DNA of 12,835 bases from DASRLE01 sp964558455 (lineage in GTDB: Bacteria; Verrucomicrobiota; Verrucomicrobiia; Limisphaerales; Palsa-1400): positions 1 to 12,835 of the forward strand of contig CAZLEE010000126.1 of NCBI GenBank assembly GCA_964558455.1, given 5' to 3'. Under the pieces are notes generated by a model. It made no database searches, was not told the DNA's origin, and saw only the letters and a list, made by a program, of their open reading frames with translations. A program made the position numbers and the translations under genes. The first letter of the stretch is position 1. Every line of letters begins with the position of its first letter. Positions 1-6,770 of this stretch are shown piece by piece.

Positions 1-50
1 ACAAAAATGCTGATTTTATTGGTACTATTTTGAGTTTTCAAACAGGCTCT
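1..50. mobile_element. Probable end of an insertion sequence that continues beyond the left edge
   Basis: The minus-strand repeat-protein gene reads as a normal family member down to about position 51. Its sequence then changes abruptly to AT-rich DNA, and the encoded residues (RACLKTQNSTNKISIF) do not resemble the expected continuation. At the junction lies GAGTTTTCAAACAGGCTC (32-49). Read outward from the gene it is GAGCCTGTTTGAAAACTC, which has the look of a transposon terminal inverted repeat. Such GAG...TTTGAAAA ends are, from memory, like those of some IS5-related elements. The transposase and the opposite end lie outside the window, so neither the family nor the target duplication can be confirmed. 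Confidence 0.42.
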
Positions 51-1250
51 AAGGCCGAAATTAATGGCGCCGGCACCATTTCCATCCGCGTCAATGTTGA
101 CGCCATCTGCGCCATCGTGGAAATACAGCCCCCCCGTTGCACGAACTTGAAACTGATTAGGCGCGGTGTCGGCCAGGGTGCCAGAATCGTCCGCCCAGAC
201 AAACGAACCGGTGTTCAGCGCCTGGGCAGATTGGCCGACGGCGAAACTATAAAGGCCTGACGCCAGATTGTTATACCCGCCGGGGACCGTGGCATACGAC
301 CCAGTGACCGAATTTTGGTTGCCACCACCGATGCTTCCGGCGTTTTGCGCCCCGTTGGTATTGTACTCGCCCCCGGCAATCACGTTTTCGTAACCGTTGT
401 TAATGATATTGTTCCATCCGCCGCCGATAACGTTCAGATTCTGACCGGTAATGGCGTTGCTGGCGACGCCTGCCTGTCCGCCCGCACCGATGAAGTTGCC
501 CACCGAACCCGGGGTAACGTAGTTGGCGGAGCTGCCGCCAATGACGTTGGGCGTGCCGTAAACAGGGTCAGGCTCAACGCGCAGACCGCGGACGCCGTTC
601 ACATGCACTTCCAGCGCCTCATTATCCGTCGTGCCCACGAAATCCGGTCCCGGCGTCGTGCCCGTGTTGCCGAGGATATTCCAGAAACTATTCGGCCCAA
701 ACCCGTCCAGCGTCAAGGCGTTGACATTGGCCAGCCCCGCGCCACTGCCGGTGAAACTGTCGCTGGCATTGTTGAGGGTGAGCGCGTCGCCATAGGTGCC
801 GGAAAGCAATCCGGCAGGGAGCGTGCCGGTCAATTGGCTGGCGGGCAGGGTGCCGTCAAGGTTTTCGGCGGTGATGGCGTAGGGAGCGGGGTTGATCTCC
901 TGCAGCGGCGTCAGGGCTGTGTAGTTGCCAACGCCGTTGCTGCGCGTACTAATGGCCAGCCAGGTGGCATTGCCTGTGAAGACGGCGCCAAAGTTGAGGG
1001 TGGTGGTGAACAGGCCGTTGGTCACGCCGATGGCCGTCTGGGTGATTGTGCTTCCAACCTCGGTGCCGGTGCCCGCCGCATTCGTGTATAAGGCGAACTC
1101 AAAGTCGAAGAAACCGCCGGCCGGAGCGCCATTGGTCAACAACCGGCCTTGATACGTGAACGCCGTGCCCTGAGCCTCGGCAGAGGAGATTATAAAGGGG
1201 GGAGCGCAGAGGGCCAGCAAGGCCAGGACAAGGACTTGTTTCGTTTTCAT
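3..1250 (-). pseudogene. Secreted repeat protein with YadA-head-like region, 3' part lost or replaced
   Basis: ATG at 1250 opens a frame with no stop down to the window edge (416 codons visible). Residues 1-27 form a Sec signal peptide (MKTKQVLVLALLALCAPPF..., likely cleavage after AEAQ). Residues 28-130 form a globular region starting FTYQGRL and ending PAPYAITAENL. Residues 235-335 hold degenerate repeats built on IGGG-N, IAGG-YN, IGGGNQN and VPGGYNN cores, followed by a FVWAD...FQVRATGGLYFHDGADGVNID stretch. Such repeats fold as left-handed beta-rolls in YadA-like adhesin heads. The arrangement matches a large, poorly characterised group of verrucomicrobial tail-fibre-like proteins that normally end in an intramolecular chaperone domain with a DRNxKE-type motif. 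Here the normal sequence stops after INFG (residue 399), at the candidate insertion-sequence end, so the C-terminal part is missing from this frame. There is no good ribosome binding site before the ATG. Its function is unknown; a surface or extracellular structural role is inferred. Confidence 0.7.
32..49. repeat. Candidate terminal inverted repeat of the insertion sequence
   Basis: The 18-nt sequence GAGTTTTCAAACAGGCTC lies exactly where the host gene loses similarity to its family pattern. Only one copy is in the window, so the inverted partner cannot be seen. The bases next to it on the gene side (TAA at 50-52) could be part of a target-site duplication. That is a guess from position only. 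Confidence 0.38.
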
Positions 1251-1255
1251 AAAAG

Positions 1256-1284
1256 TCTTAATGCTTTGGTTAAGAACGAGTCAA
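1256..1284 (-). promoter_or_regulatory. Possible promoter of the repeat-protein gene
   Basis: Reading the minus strand, TTGACT (1284-1279) is followed after 17 nt by TTAAGA (1261-1256). The -35 box is good, the spacing is ideal and the -10 box is weak. The -10 box lies only 5 nt before the ATG, so a transcript from here would be leaderless or would start inside the gene. This is a pattern match only. Confidence 0.22.
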
Positions 1285-1373
1285 GACAGGTCCCTCAAAC
1301 CCACGACACCCGGCAAGGAACCATTAATCAGATAACAACGCGGTGACTTTGCCAAAAAAGCGACCGGCAGACA

Positions 1374-1412
1374 AGTAAAAAAACTAACTTTACTAATAAT
1401 AAATTATTATTA
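1374..1412. repeat. AT-rich inverted repeats between the repeat-protein gene and the sialidase remnant
   Basis: TAATAATA (1394-1401) and TATTATTA (1405-1412) form a perfect 8-bp inverted repeat with a 3-nt centre. AGTAAA (1374-1379) and TTTACT (1389-1394) form a second, overlapping one around a run of seven A. On the minus strand the first hairpin is followed about 10 nt later by a T7 run. This would suit an AT-rich terminator for leftward transcription from the pump operon, or a curved upstream element for the repeat-protein gene. The absence of G-C pairs makes a strong terminator unlikely. Apart from this I see nothing in the 1251-1502 gap. Confidence 0.35.
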
Positions 1413-1502
1413 CTGGATTGGCCACGTTTTTCTTTCCCTGGCCGAGGCCAACAGGCTACCGGGTCTGACGATGGAATTTTTGCGTGGTGGAGATGGCGTT
1501 TG

Positions 1503-1700
1503 TCACTGCGTGCCGCCTGTCACCCATGCCACCGGTGCCACCAAACGGACGTTCTCCACCACAACGACCGGTTGTTGACTCCAGGTGCGGCCGCCGTCAT
1601 CCGAGTGAATACGGACGATGCGGGCCGGATTTGCATCGCTCGTTCCGCCATGGAATTGTGTGTAAAAGAAGAGAATGCGCCCGGACGTGCGATCATTCAT
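1503..1700 (-). pseudogene. Remnant of a BNR/Asp-box sialidase-like hydrolase gene
   Basis: A frame overlapping the 3' end of the permease gene encodes about 63 residues beyond the permease stop that read as a real protein. They include DRTSGRILFFYTQFHGG and then IVRIHSDDGGRTWSQQP, before a TGA at 1503-1505. S-x-DGGxTW is the Asp-box signature of BNR-repeat beta-propellers (exo-sialidases and related hydrolases), and 'GRILFFYTQF' fits the preceding beta-strand. A full family member has several such repeats over about 350-400 residues. Here one repeat remains, with no start codon or ribosome site of its own. Similarity begins almost exactly at the permease stop codon, suggesting a deletion or recombination junction near 1690-1700. 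The codons upstream in this frame are only the shadow of the permease gene. It is probably non-functional. Confidence 0.5.
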
Positions 1701-2943
1701 ACCGTAGCGCATCAATGGGATCGAGTGCCGCCGCCTTGCGGGCGGGGTAGTATCCGAAGAAGACCCCGATGCCGAAGCTGACGCCGAATGCCAGTAGAAC
1801 CGATCCTGGGGAAACAATGGCCGCGAAATCAGCAAAGACCGCGACCAGTCTCGAAGCGCCAAAACCAGCCAGCACGCCGATGCCGCCGCCGATCAGACTC
1901 AAGGTGATCGCTTCGATCAGGAATTGCAGTTTGATGTCGCCGGGTTGCGCGCCGACGGCGATGCGGATGCCAATTTCGCGGGTGCGTTCCGTGACGCTCA
2001 CCAACATGATATTCATGATACCGATGCCGCCGACAAAGAGCGAAATGCCGGCGACTGAACCCAGCAGCAACGTGATGACTTTGGAGATGGAATTGACGGT
2101 ATCGGCAATTTCTTTCTGGTTGAAAATGTTGAAGTCATTGTCGTGGCCGGCGGTCAGACGGTGACGCTGGCGGAGCAGGCTGGTGATTTGCTGCTCGGCA
2201 ATTTCCATCCGTTCCGCGCTGACGATCTGGACATTGATTGAGCGCAAGTATTTTTCGCCGGTAATGCGTTTCATCACGGTGGTGTAAGGGATGATGATGC
2301 GGTCGTCTTGGTTTTGTCCCCCCATGCCAGCCCCCTTGCTTTCCAACAGGCCGATGATAATGAACGGAATGTTTCCCACCCGGACAGTTTGGCCCACGGG
2401 ATTCAGCGGGCCAAAAAGTTCATTTGCGGTTTTCGACCCAATGACGGCTACTTTTGCCGCGCTAAGAACATCGCGTTGCGCAAACATCGAGCCGGCGGCC
2501 AGTTTCCAATCCCGGATTTTCAGGTAGTCGGGCGATTCACCCGCGACGGTAGTGGACCAGTTGCGGCCGTTGGCGATGGCTTGGGCGGTGGTGGTGGCCT
2601 CCGGACTGATGGCACAAACATTTGCCACTTCACGGCTGATGGCGTCGGCGTCGGCCAGCGTGAGGGCGCTGGCGCTGCCGAGACCGGAATTCACCCCCCC
2701 AGCGTGCCGGCTGCCGGCAAAAACGGAGAGCAGGTTTTGTCCGAGCGCGGCAATTCGATTCGTGATGCGCGCCTGTGCGCCGTTGCCCACGGCCACCATC
2801 GCCACCACGGAGGCGACGCCAATAATGATGCCGAGAGCGGTGAGGATGGAACGCATCTTGTTTCGACGCAGCGCGCGCAGGGAAATCAGCGCGGTTTGCA
2901 AAGTTCGGAGCAGAAAGGTTTGAATGTAATCGAATAAAATCAT
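1693..2943 (-). CDS. ABC transporter permease, MacB/FtsX type
   Basis: This 416-residue inner-membrane subunit fits the MacB-like layout. A juxtamembrane start (residues 1-30) leads to TM1 (about 32-53, SILTALGIIIGVASVVAMVAVG). A large periplasmic domain follows (55-285), including the MacB core motif SPDYLKIRDWKLAAG. Three more membrane segments sit at about 288-314, 340-365 and 380-400. The cytoplasmic loop VTERTREIGIRIAVGA (317-332) and the tail PARKAAALDPIDALRYE are family hallmarks. There is no fused ATPase; that subunit is the separate gene immediately upstream. In MacAB-TolC systems the permease works by mechanotransmission, using ATP hydrolysis in the cytoplasm to drive substrate expulsion from the periplasm rather than classical membrane translocation. 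The start lies 3 nt after the ATPase stop with no visible Shine-Dalgarno, consistent with translational coupling. Substrates cannot be predicted; macrolide, lipid, peptide or siderophore export are all known for relatives. Confidence 0.93.
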   Translation of the reverse strand: MILFDYIQTFLLRTLQTALISLRALRRNKMRSILTALGIIIGVASVVAMVAVGNGAQARITNRIAALGQNLLSVFAGSRHAGGVNSGLGSASALTLADADAISREVANVCAISPEATTTAQAIANGRNWSTTVAGESPDYLKIRDWKLAAGSMFAQRDVLSAAKVAVIGSKTANELFGPLNPVGQTVRVGNIPFIIIGLLESKGAGMGGQNQDDRIIIPYTTVMKRITGEKYLRSINVQIVSAERMEIAEQQITSLLRQRHRLTAGHDNDFNIFNQKEIADTVNSISKVITLLLGSVAGISLFVGGIGIMNIMLVSVTERTREIGIRIAVGAQPGDIKLQFLIEAITLSLIGGGIGVLAGFGASRLVAVFADFAAIVSPGSVLLAFGVSFGIGVFFGYYPARKAAALDPIDALRYE

Positions 2944-2946
2944 GGT

Positions 2947-3723
2947 CTAGGCAAGTTTGGCTTTCTGCTCGGCTTGATTGAGGACATTGAGGTCTTGGCC
3001 GGCAAAACGGCGGTTCTTGTTCTGTGTGTCACTGATGACCAATCCGTCGCGCATGACGATGATGCGTTTGCAATAGGCGGCGATGTCCAATTCGTGCGTG
3101 ACCATCACGATGGTGATGCCGGCATCGTTGAGTTCCTGAAACAAACCCATAATCTCAATGCTCGTGCGAGTGTCGAGATTGCCGGTCGGCTCATCGGCCA
3201 GAACCAGTTCGGGATGGTTGACCAAGGCGCGGGCGATGGCGATCCGTTGCTGCTGGCCACCGGAAAGCTGACCGGGATGATGCCCGGTGCGATTGCCGAG
3301 GCCCACTTGTTCCAGGCTTTTCGTCGCACGGCTGCGACGTTCCCGCAAGGGGACCAGCGGGTGACTGTAAAACATCGGCAGCTCGACATTCTCCAGCGCG
3401 GACGTGCGAGCCAGGAGGTTGAAGCTTTGAAAGACGAAGCCAATTTTTCTGTTCCTCAATTCCGCCAGCTCTTTCCGGTGCAGCCCGGCGACCGCAACGC
3501 CATCAAGCAAATAATTTCCGCTCGTGGGTTGATCCAGGCAGCCGAGCGTATTCATCAGCGTGGACTTGCCCGATCCGCTCGCGCCCATGATGGCAACCAA
3601 GTCGCCACGCTGAATATCCAGCGTGACGCCTCGCACAGCTTTCACCTCGACTTCGCCGGTCTGATAAGTCTTGGCGAGATCGCGAAGCCGGATGACAGGT
3701 GCGGTGTTGGCTTGAGTGTTCAT
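2947..3723 (-). CDS. ABC transporter ATP-binding protein, MacB/LolD type
   Basis: A 258-residue cytoplasmic ATPase that energises the adjacent permease. All nucleotide-binding motifs are intact: Walker A GASGSGKST (47-55), Q-loop glutamine at about 99 (GFVFQSFNLL), signature LSGGQQQR (153-160), Walker B LVLADEPTGNLD with catalytic Glu 178, and switch His 210 (VMVTH). The sequence VFQSFNLL...ENVELPM and the D-loop GNLD place it in the LolD/MacB group. The roughly 25-residue tail after the usual end (RRFAGQDLNVLNQAEQKAKLA) is a modest extension of no known role. The start codon overlaps the adaptor's stop as ATGA, and the stop is 3 nt before the permease start, so the subunits are very probably made in a coupled fashion. 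Confidence 0.95.
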   Translation of the reverse strand: MNTQANTAPVIRLRDLAKTYQTGEVEVKAVRGVTLDIQRGDLVAIMGASGSGKSTLMNTLGCLDQPTSGNYLLDGVAVAGLHRKELAELRNRKIGFVFQSFNLLARTSALENVELPMFYSHPLVPLRERRSRATKSLEQVGLGNRTGHHPGQLSGGQQQRIAIARALVNHPELVLADEPTGNLDTRTSIEIMGLFQELNDAGITIVMVTHELDIAAYCKRIIVMRDGLVISDTQNKNRRFAGQDLNVLNQAEQKAKLA

Positions 3724-4889
3724 GGACTGGGAGGCGGGCCACCGAAGTCATTTGATTTTGTGCTGCCAGAGAGCGTTGATGTCACGACCGGGACGCGTTC
3801 GGCCAGCCCTTCCAGAATTTCCGTGTCCACTCCGTCGGTGACACCGGCCTTGACGATGACGGGTTTGAGTTTCGTGCCATCACTGCCCGGCGAATAAAGG
3901 AGGCGCTGGCTGCGTTCCAGTCTGGCTGGCGGCGTCTGTTCGAACTGGGCGCCATCCGGTGGCGTGTAGCGTAACGAGGTGTTGGGAATTTTTAATACAT
4001 TCTTGTGGTCGGCAACGAGGATGGAAACATCGGTTGTCATGCCGGGGAACAATTTCTGCTCCGGGTTGTCCACCGTGATGATGGTTTCATAGGTGACGAC
4101 GTTCTGCGTGGTCGTGGGCGATTTGCGAACCTGTGTGACCGCGCCGTGGAAAACTTCGTCGGGGAAAGCGTCCACCGTGAAGTCCACCGGCTGGCTGTCC
4201 TTCACCTGGCCGATATCCGCTTCGGAAACGGCTGCGCTGATGTTCATCTTGGTGATGTCTTGCGCGATGGTAAACAACACCGGCGTACTCATGGCGGCGA
4301 TCACCGTCTGGCCGGCGTCCACCTTCCGCGAAATGACGATGCCGTTCACTGGAGCGGTGATTTTACAATAGTCAAGATTTGCTTGGGCGCTTTCGACCGC
4401 CCCTTGCTGGATGACGACTGTGGCCTCAGCCTGCGCCAGTTCGGCCGTGGCTTGGTCCACGTCCAACTGCGAAGCGGCGTGCTGCGGGGCGAGAATTTTC
4501 TTTCGCTCCAGATTCTGGCGTTTGAGGGTGGCATCGGCCTTGGCGCTCGCAAGCTGGCCGCCAGCCTGGCGCAGGGCGGCGGCATAGACGGTTGGATCAA
4601 CTTCGGCTACCAACTGGCCTTTTTTCACTGGCGAGTTAAAGTCGGCATACAAGGCAATAATTTTCCCGGATACCTGGCTGCCCACATCCACGCTGACCAA
4701 GGCGCTAAGCGACCCGCTGGCGGTGACGTGTTGGACAATCTCGCCCCGCGAGACGGACGCGGTTTCGTATTTGGATGTGCCGGAGTGTGACTTGCAACCG
4801 GCGCCGGTCGTCAACGTGAGCGCCGCAAGAGTCAGTAGAGGTGGAAGACGGAAAAGTTTCATTGTCAGTATTATCTTGTTGGCTTGCAT
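3720..4889 (-). CDS. Periplasmic adaptor (membrane fusion) subunit, MacA/HlyD type
   Basis: This protein bridges the inner-membrane ABC permease and the outer-membrane channel. From the chosen start it has 389 residues: an N-terminal export signal (FRLPPLLTLAALTLTTGAGC), then the first half of the lipoyl-like domain (VTASGSLSALVSVDVGSQVSGKI). A long alpha-hairpin rich in A/Q/L/E follows (about residues 110-185). The second lipoyl half (ITAPVNGIVISRKVDAGQTV) and beta-barrel and membrane-proximal domains complete it. The TGAGC at Cys 32 may be a lipobox, but position -3 is Gly, so lipidation is uncertain. I chose ATG at 4889: it lies 4 nt after the channel gene's stop with GGAAATGAGA just before it. 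ATG at 4862 (MKLFRL..., 380 residues) would give a tidier signal peptide and is a real alternative. The frame extends upstream to 5012, but that part only shadows the channel gene. Confidence 0.92.
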   Translation of the reverse strand: MQANKIILTMKLFRLPPLLTLAALTLTTGAGCKSHSGTSKYETASVSRGEIVQHVTASGSLSALVSVDVGSQVSGKIIALYADFNSPVKKGQLVAEVDPTVYAAALRQAGGQLASAKADATLKRQNLERKKILAPQHAASQLDVDQATAELAQAEATVVIQQGAVESAQANLDYCKITAPVNGIVISRKVDAGQTVIAAMSTPVLFTIAQDITKMNISAAVSEADIGQVKDSQPVDFTVDAFPDEVFHGAVTQVRKSPTTTQNVVTYETIITVDNPEQKLFPGMTTDVSILVADHKNVLKIPNTSLRYTPPDGAQFEQTPPARLERSQRLLYSPGSDGTKLKPVIVKAGVTDGVDTEILEGLAERVPVVTSTLSGSTKSNDFGGPPPSP

Positions 4890-4893
4890 GGTC

Positions 4894-6306
4894 TCATTTC
4901 CAGCCGCCACCCAACGCCTTGTAGAACGAAATCTGGCTGGCGAGTTTGTTGTATTGGGCTTCGATGCGGCCCTGTTCCGCGCTGTAGAGGTCCTGTTGCG
5001 CCGAAAGCACATTCAAGTAGGAATCCTCGCCCTGGCGATAGCGTACGTTGGCGAGGTCGAAGCGTTTTTGCTGGGCATTGATCAGGGCAGTTTCGTCCTT
5101 GACTTGGCTCTCATAACTGCTGCTGGCGACGAGAGCGTCCGCCACTTCCCGAAACGCGGTCTGGATGGCTTTCTCGTAATTGGCCACCTCAATACGTGTG
5201 CCCACTTTGGCTGAATCCAAATCAGCGCGGTTCAGGCCGCCCGTGAAAATGGGCACGGTCACCTGCGGGGAAAAACTCCAGACGCCCGTGCCTGAGCCGA
5301 AGAGTTGCGAAAGCTGGGAACTGGTGGAGCCGACCGACGCGGTAAGCGAGATGGTGGGGAAAAACGCGGCGCGGGCTGCGCCAATGTTCGCGTTCGCGGC
5401 CTTCAACGTGTGTTCGGCCTCGAGAATGTCAGGGCGGCGTTGCACGAGCGCGGACGGCAGTCCCGCCGGAACGTCGGCCAGCAGGTTGGTGTCGTTGAAT
5501 GACCCGGGCGCGGGCAGGTCAACCGGGAGCGATTGCCCGACGAGCAGCACTAGTGCGTTCTGCGCTTGCACAAGCTGGCGCTCATAGGCCAGCACATTGA
5601 TCTTCGCCGTCTGCACCTGCCCCTCGGCTGTGCGCAGGTCCAATTCGTTGCTGGCCCCGGCGTCGTAGGTGGCTTTGTTGAGTGCGTAGGAGTCCTGTAC
5701 CGCCGCCAGGGTCTGCCGGGCAACCTGGAGTTGCTCTTCCAGTTGCCGTAGCGTGAAGTATTGGGTGGCGACCTCAGAAATAAGGGTGATTTGCACGTTG
5801 CGCCGCGCCTCATCGGTGGCGAAGTATTTCTCCAAAGCCTGCTTGTTCAAGCTGCGCACCCGGCCAAAGAAATCCAGTTCATAAGAGGTCGAGCCAAGGC
5901 TGGCGCTCCATTGATCAGATGTGGCGCTGGATTGATTGAACAAGGTGCCGGGTTGGGCGGACGTGATGCCGGAGGAGTGGGAACGGGTATAACTGCCGCT
6001 GGCGTCCACCGTGGGCAGCGACGACGAACGGGTGATGCGATACTGCGCCTGGCTCTGTTCGACATTGAGGATGGCCACCCGTAAATCGCGGTTGTTGGCC
6101 AGCGCCAGTTCGATCAGCTTCTTCAGCCGCCCTTCCGCGAAAAAATCCTGCCAGGCAATGTCGGAAGCGGCCGGGCCGGCCTTTGTTTTCACGGCCCCCG
6201 GATACTGCGCTGGCACCGGCGCGGCCGGGCGCACGTATTTTGGAATCATCGTGCAGCCCGATAACGCCACGGCTGCAACGAGCAAAGATAACCGCATTTT
6301 TGACAT
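4894..6306 (-). CDS. Outer-membrane efflux lipoprotein, NodT/OprM (TolC-like) family
   Basis: A 470-residue TolC-type channel that would trimerise in the outer membrane and form the exit duct of the pump. The N-terminus MSKMRLSLLVAAVALSGC is a classical lipoprotein signal with lipobox LSGC (Cys 18), followed by PKYVRPAAPVPAQYPGA, typical of the NodT subfamily. Two tandem outer-membrane-efflux-protein repeats follow. The first includes LIELALANNRDLRVAILNVEQSQAQYRITRS and ends near the middle of the protein. The second holds RRPDILEAEHTLKAANANIGAARAAFFPTISLTAS and ends RYRQGEDSYLNVLSAQQDLYSAEQ. Length is normal for the family. A purine-rich AAGAAG about 10 nt before the ATG is the likely ribosome site. 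It is the first gene of the four-gene pump operon, so its upstream region should carry the operon promoter. Confidence 0.94.
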   Translation of the reverse strand: MSKMRLSLLVAAVALSGCTMIPKYVRPAAPVPAQYPGAVKTKAGPAASDIAWQDFFAEGRLKKLIELALANNRDLRVAILNVEQSQAQYRITRSSSLPTVDASGSYTRSHSSGITSAQPGTLFNQSSATSDQWSASLGSTSYELDFFGRVRSLNKQALEKYFATDEARRNVQITLISEVATQYFTLRQLEEQLQVARQTLAAVQDSYALNKATYDAGASNELDLRTAEGQVQTAKINVLAYERQLVQAQNALVLLVGQSLPVDLPAPGSFNDTNLLADVPAGLPSALVQRRPDILEAEHTLKAANANIGAARAAFFPTISLTASVGSTSSQLSQLFGSGTGVWSFSPQVTVPIFTGGLNRADLDSAKVGTRIEVANYEKAIQTAFREVADALVASSSYESQVKDETALINAQQKRFDLANVRYRQGEDSYLNVLSAQQDLYSAEQGRIEAQYNKLASQISFYKALGGGWK

Positions 6307-6770
6307 GATAAAATTCTTCTTGGCATCCGGCCGGCCATTGAAATGCGGGAGGCGTCCGAGACGTCGGCGCTTTCCTCACTCAAGGTCAGCACAGTCCGCC
6401 CAACACTTGGGAGTGAACTGGTGCAGGCAATGCCGTTTCGAGCAGAACTTGCCGCGGTCGAACACCTCCCGCGTCTTTACTAGACCACAAGGCGCTCCTG
6501 CATGATAGGGCGATGTGACGGGGCGGGATATAAACTGGATGAAACGCTTCTATCTCGTGATGGGGACGTGGTGGAGCAGGGGGTGAATGCCGTCCGCAAA
6601 TCTAAAATCGCCGCCCGCGACGGTGAATTCCAACAGTTTGGATTTGGGCCGCGAAATTTCATCACGACTATGCCAGCCTTTGTCACGTCTTTGCCGTGAT
6701 CCATCTCATTTGGCTGCCGTGCGATTGGAATTCACAAGACAACCCGGTCATTGCAGGCTAAAATTTTTCC
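6307..6770. other. Divergent intergenic region between the pump operon and the two-component operon
   Basis: These 464 bp separate two divergently read operons and should carry promoters for both. I found no convincing sigma-70 pair close to either start. A weak inverted repeat CCCAA-CAC-TTGGG (6399-6411) would fall in the leader of the pump transcript. One 9-mer, ACAGTTTGG (6633-6641), fits the degenerate LytTR-site pattern, but no second copy lies at the expected spacing, so it is not annotated as an operator. Reading frames here (for example 6502-6699 plus, 6480-6704 minus) lack ribosome sites and recognisable protein features. A small cysteine-rich frame at 6376-6465 minus is described in the findings. 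Confidence 0.5.

Noticed and set aside
315..1091. Plus-strand frame of 258 codons opposite the repeat protein
   Set aside because: The minus-strand frame has a signal peptide and clear repeat pattern. The plus-strand product is low-complexity Gly/Ala/Arg/Val without features, so it is an antisense shadow.
2974..3897. Long plus-strand frame opposite the ATPase and adaptor genes
   Set aside because: It is antisense to two genes with intact catalytic motifs and good family matches. It has no recognisable motif and is explained by GC-biased third positions of the real genes.
4890..5012. N-terminal extension of the adaptor protein from 5012
   Set aside because: It is Arg/Asn/Ser-rich, overlaps the 3' end of the channel gene, and would place the export signal about 50 residues from the N-terminus.
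6633..6641. ACAGTTTGG matching the degenerate LytTR binding pattern
   Set aside because: LytTR proteins normally bind two such repeats about 21-22 nt apart. No acceptable second copy is present at that spacing on either side, and a single degenerate 9-mer is expected by chance.
6480..6704. Reading frames in the divergent intergenic region (6502-6699 plus and 6480-6704 minus)
   Set aside because: They overlap on opposite strands, have no ribosome binding site, and show no domain, signal peptide or recognisable composition.
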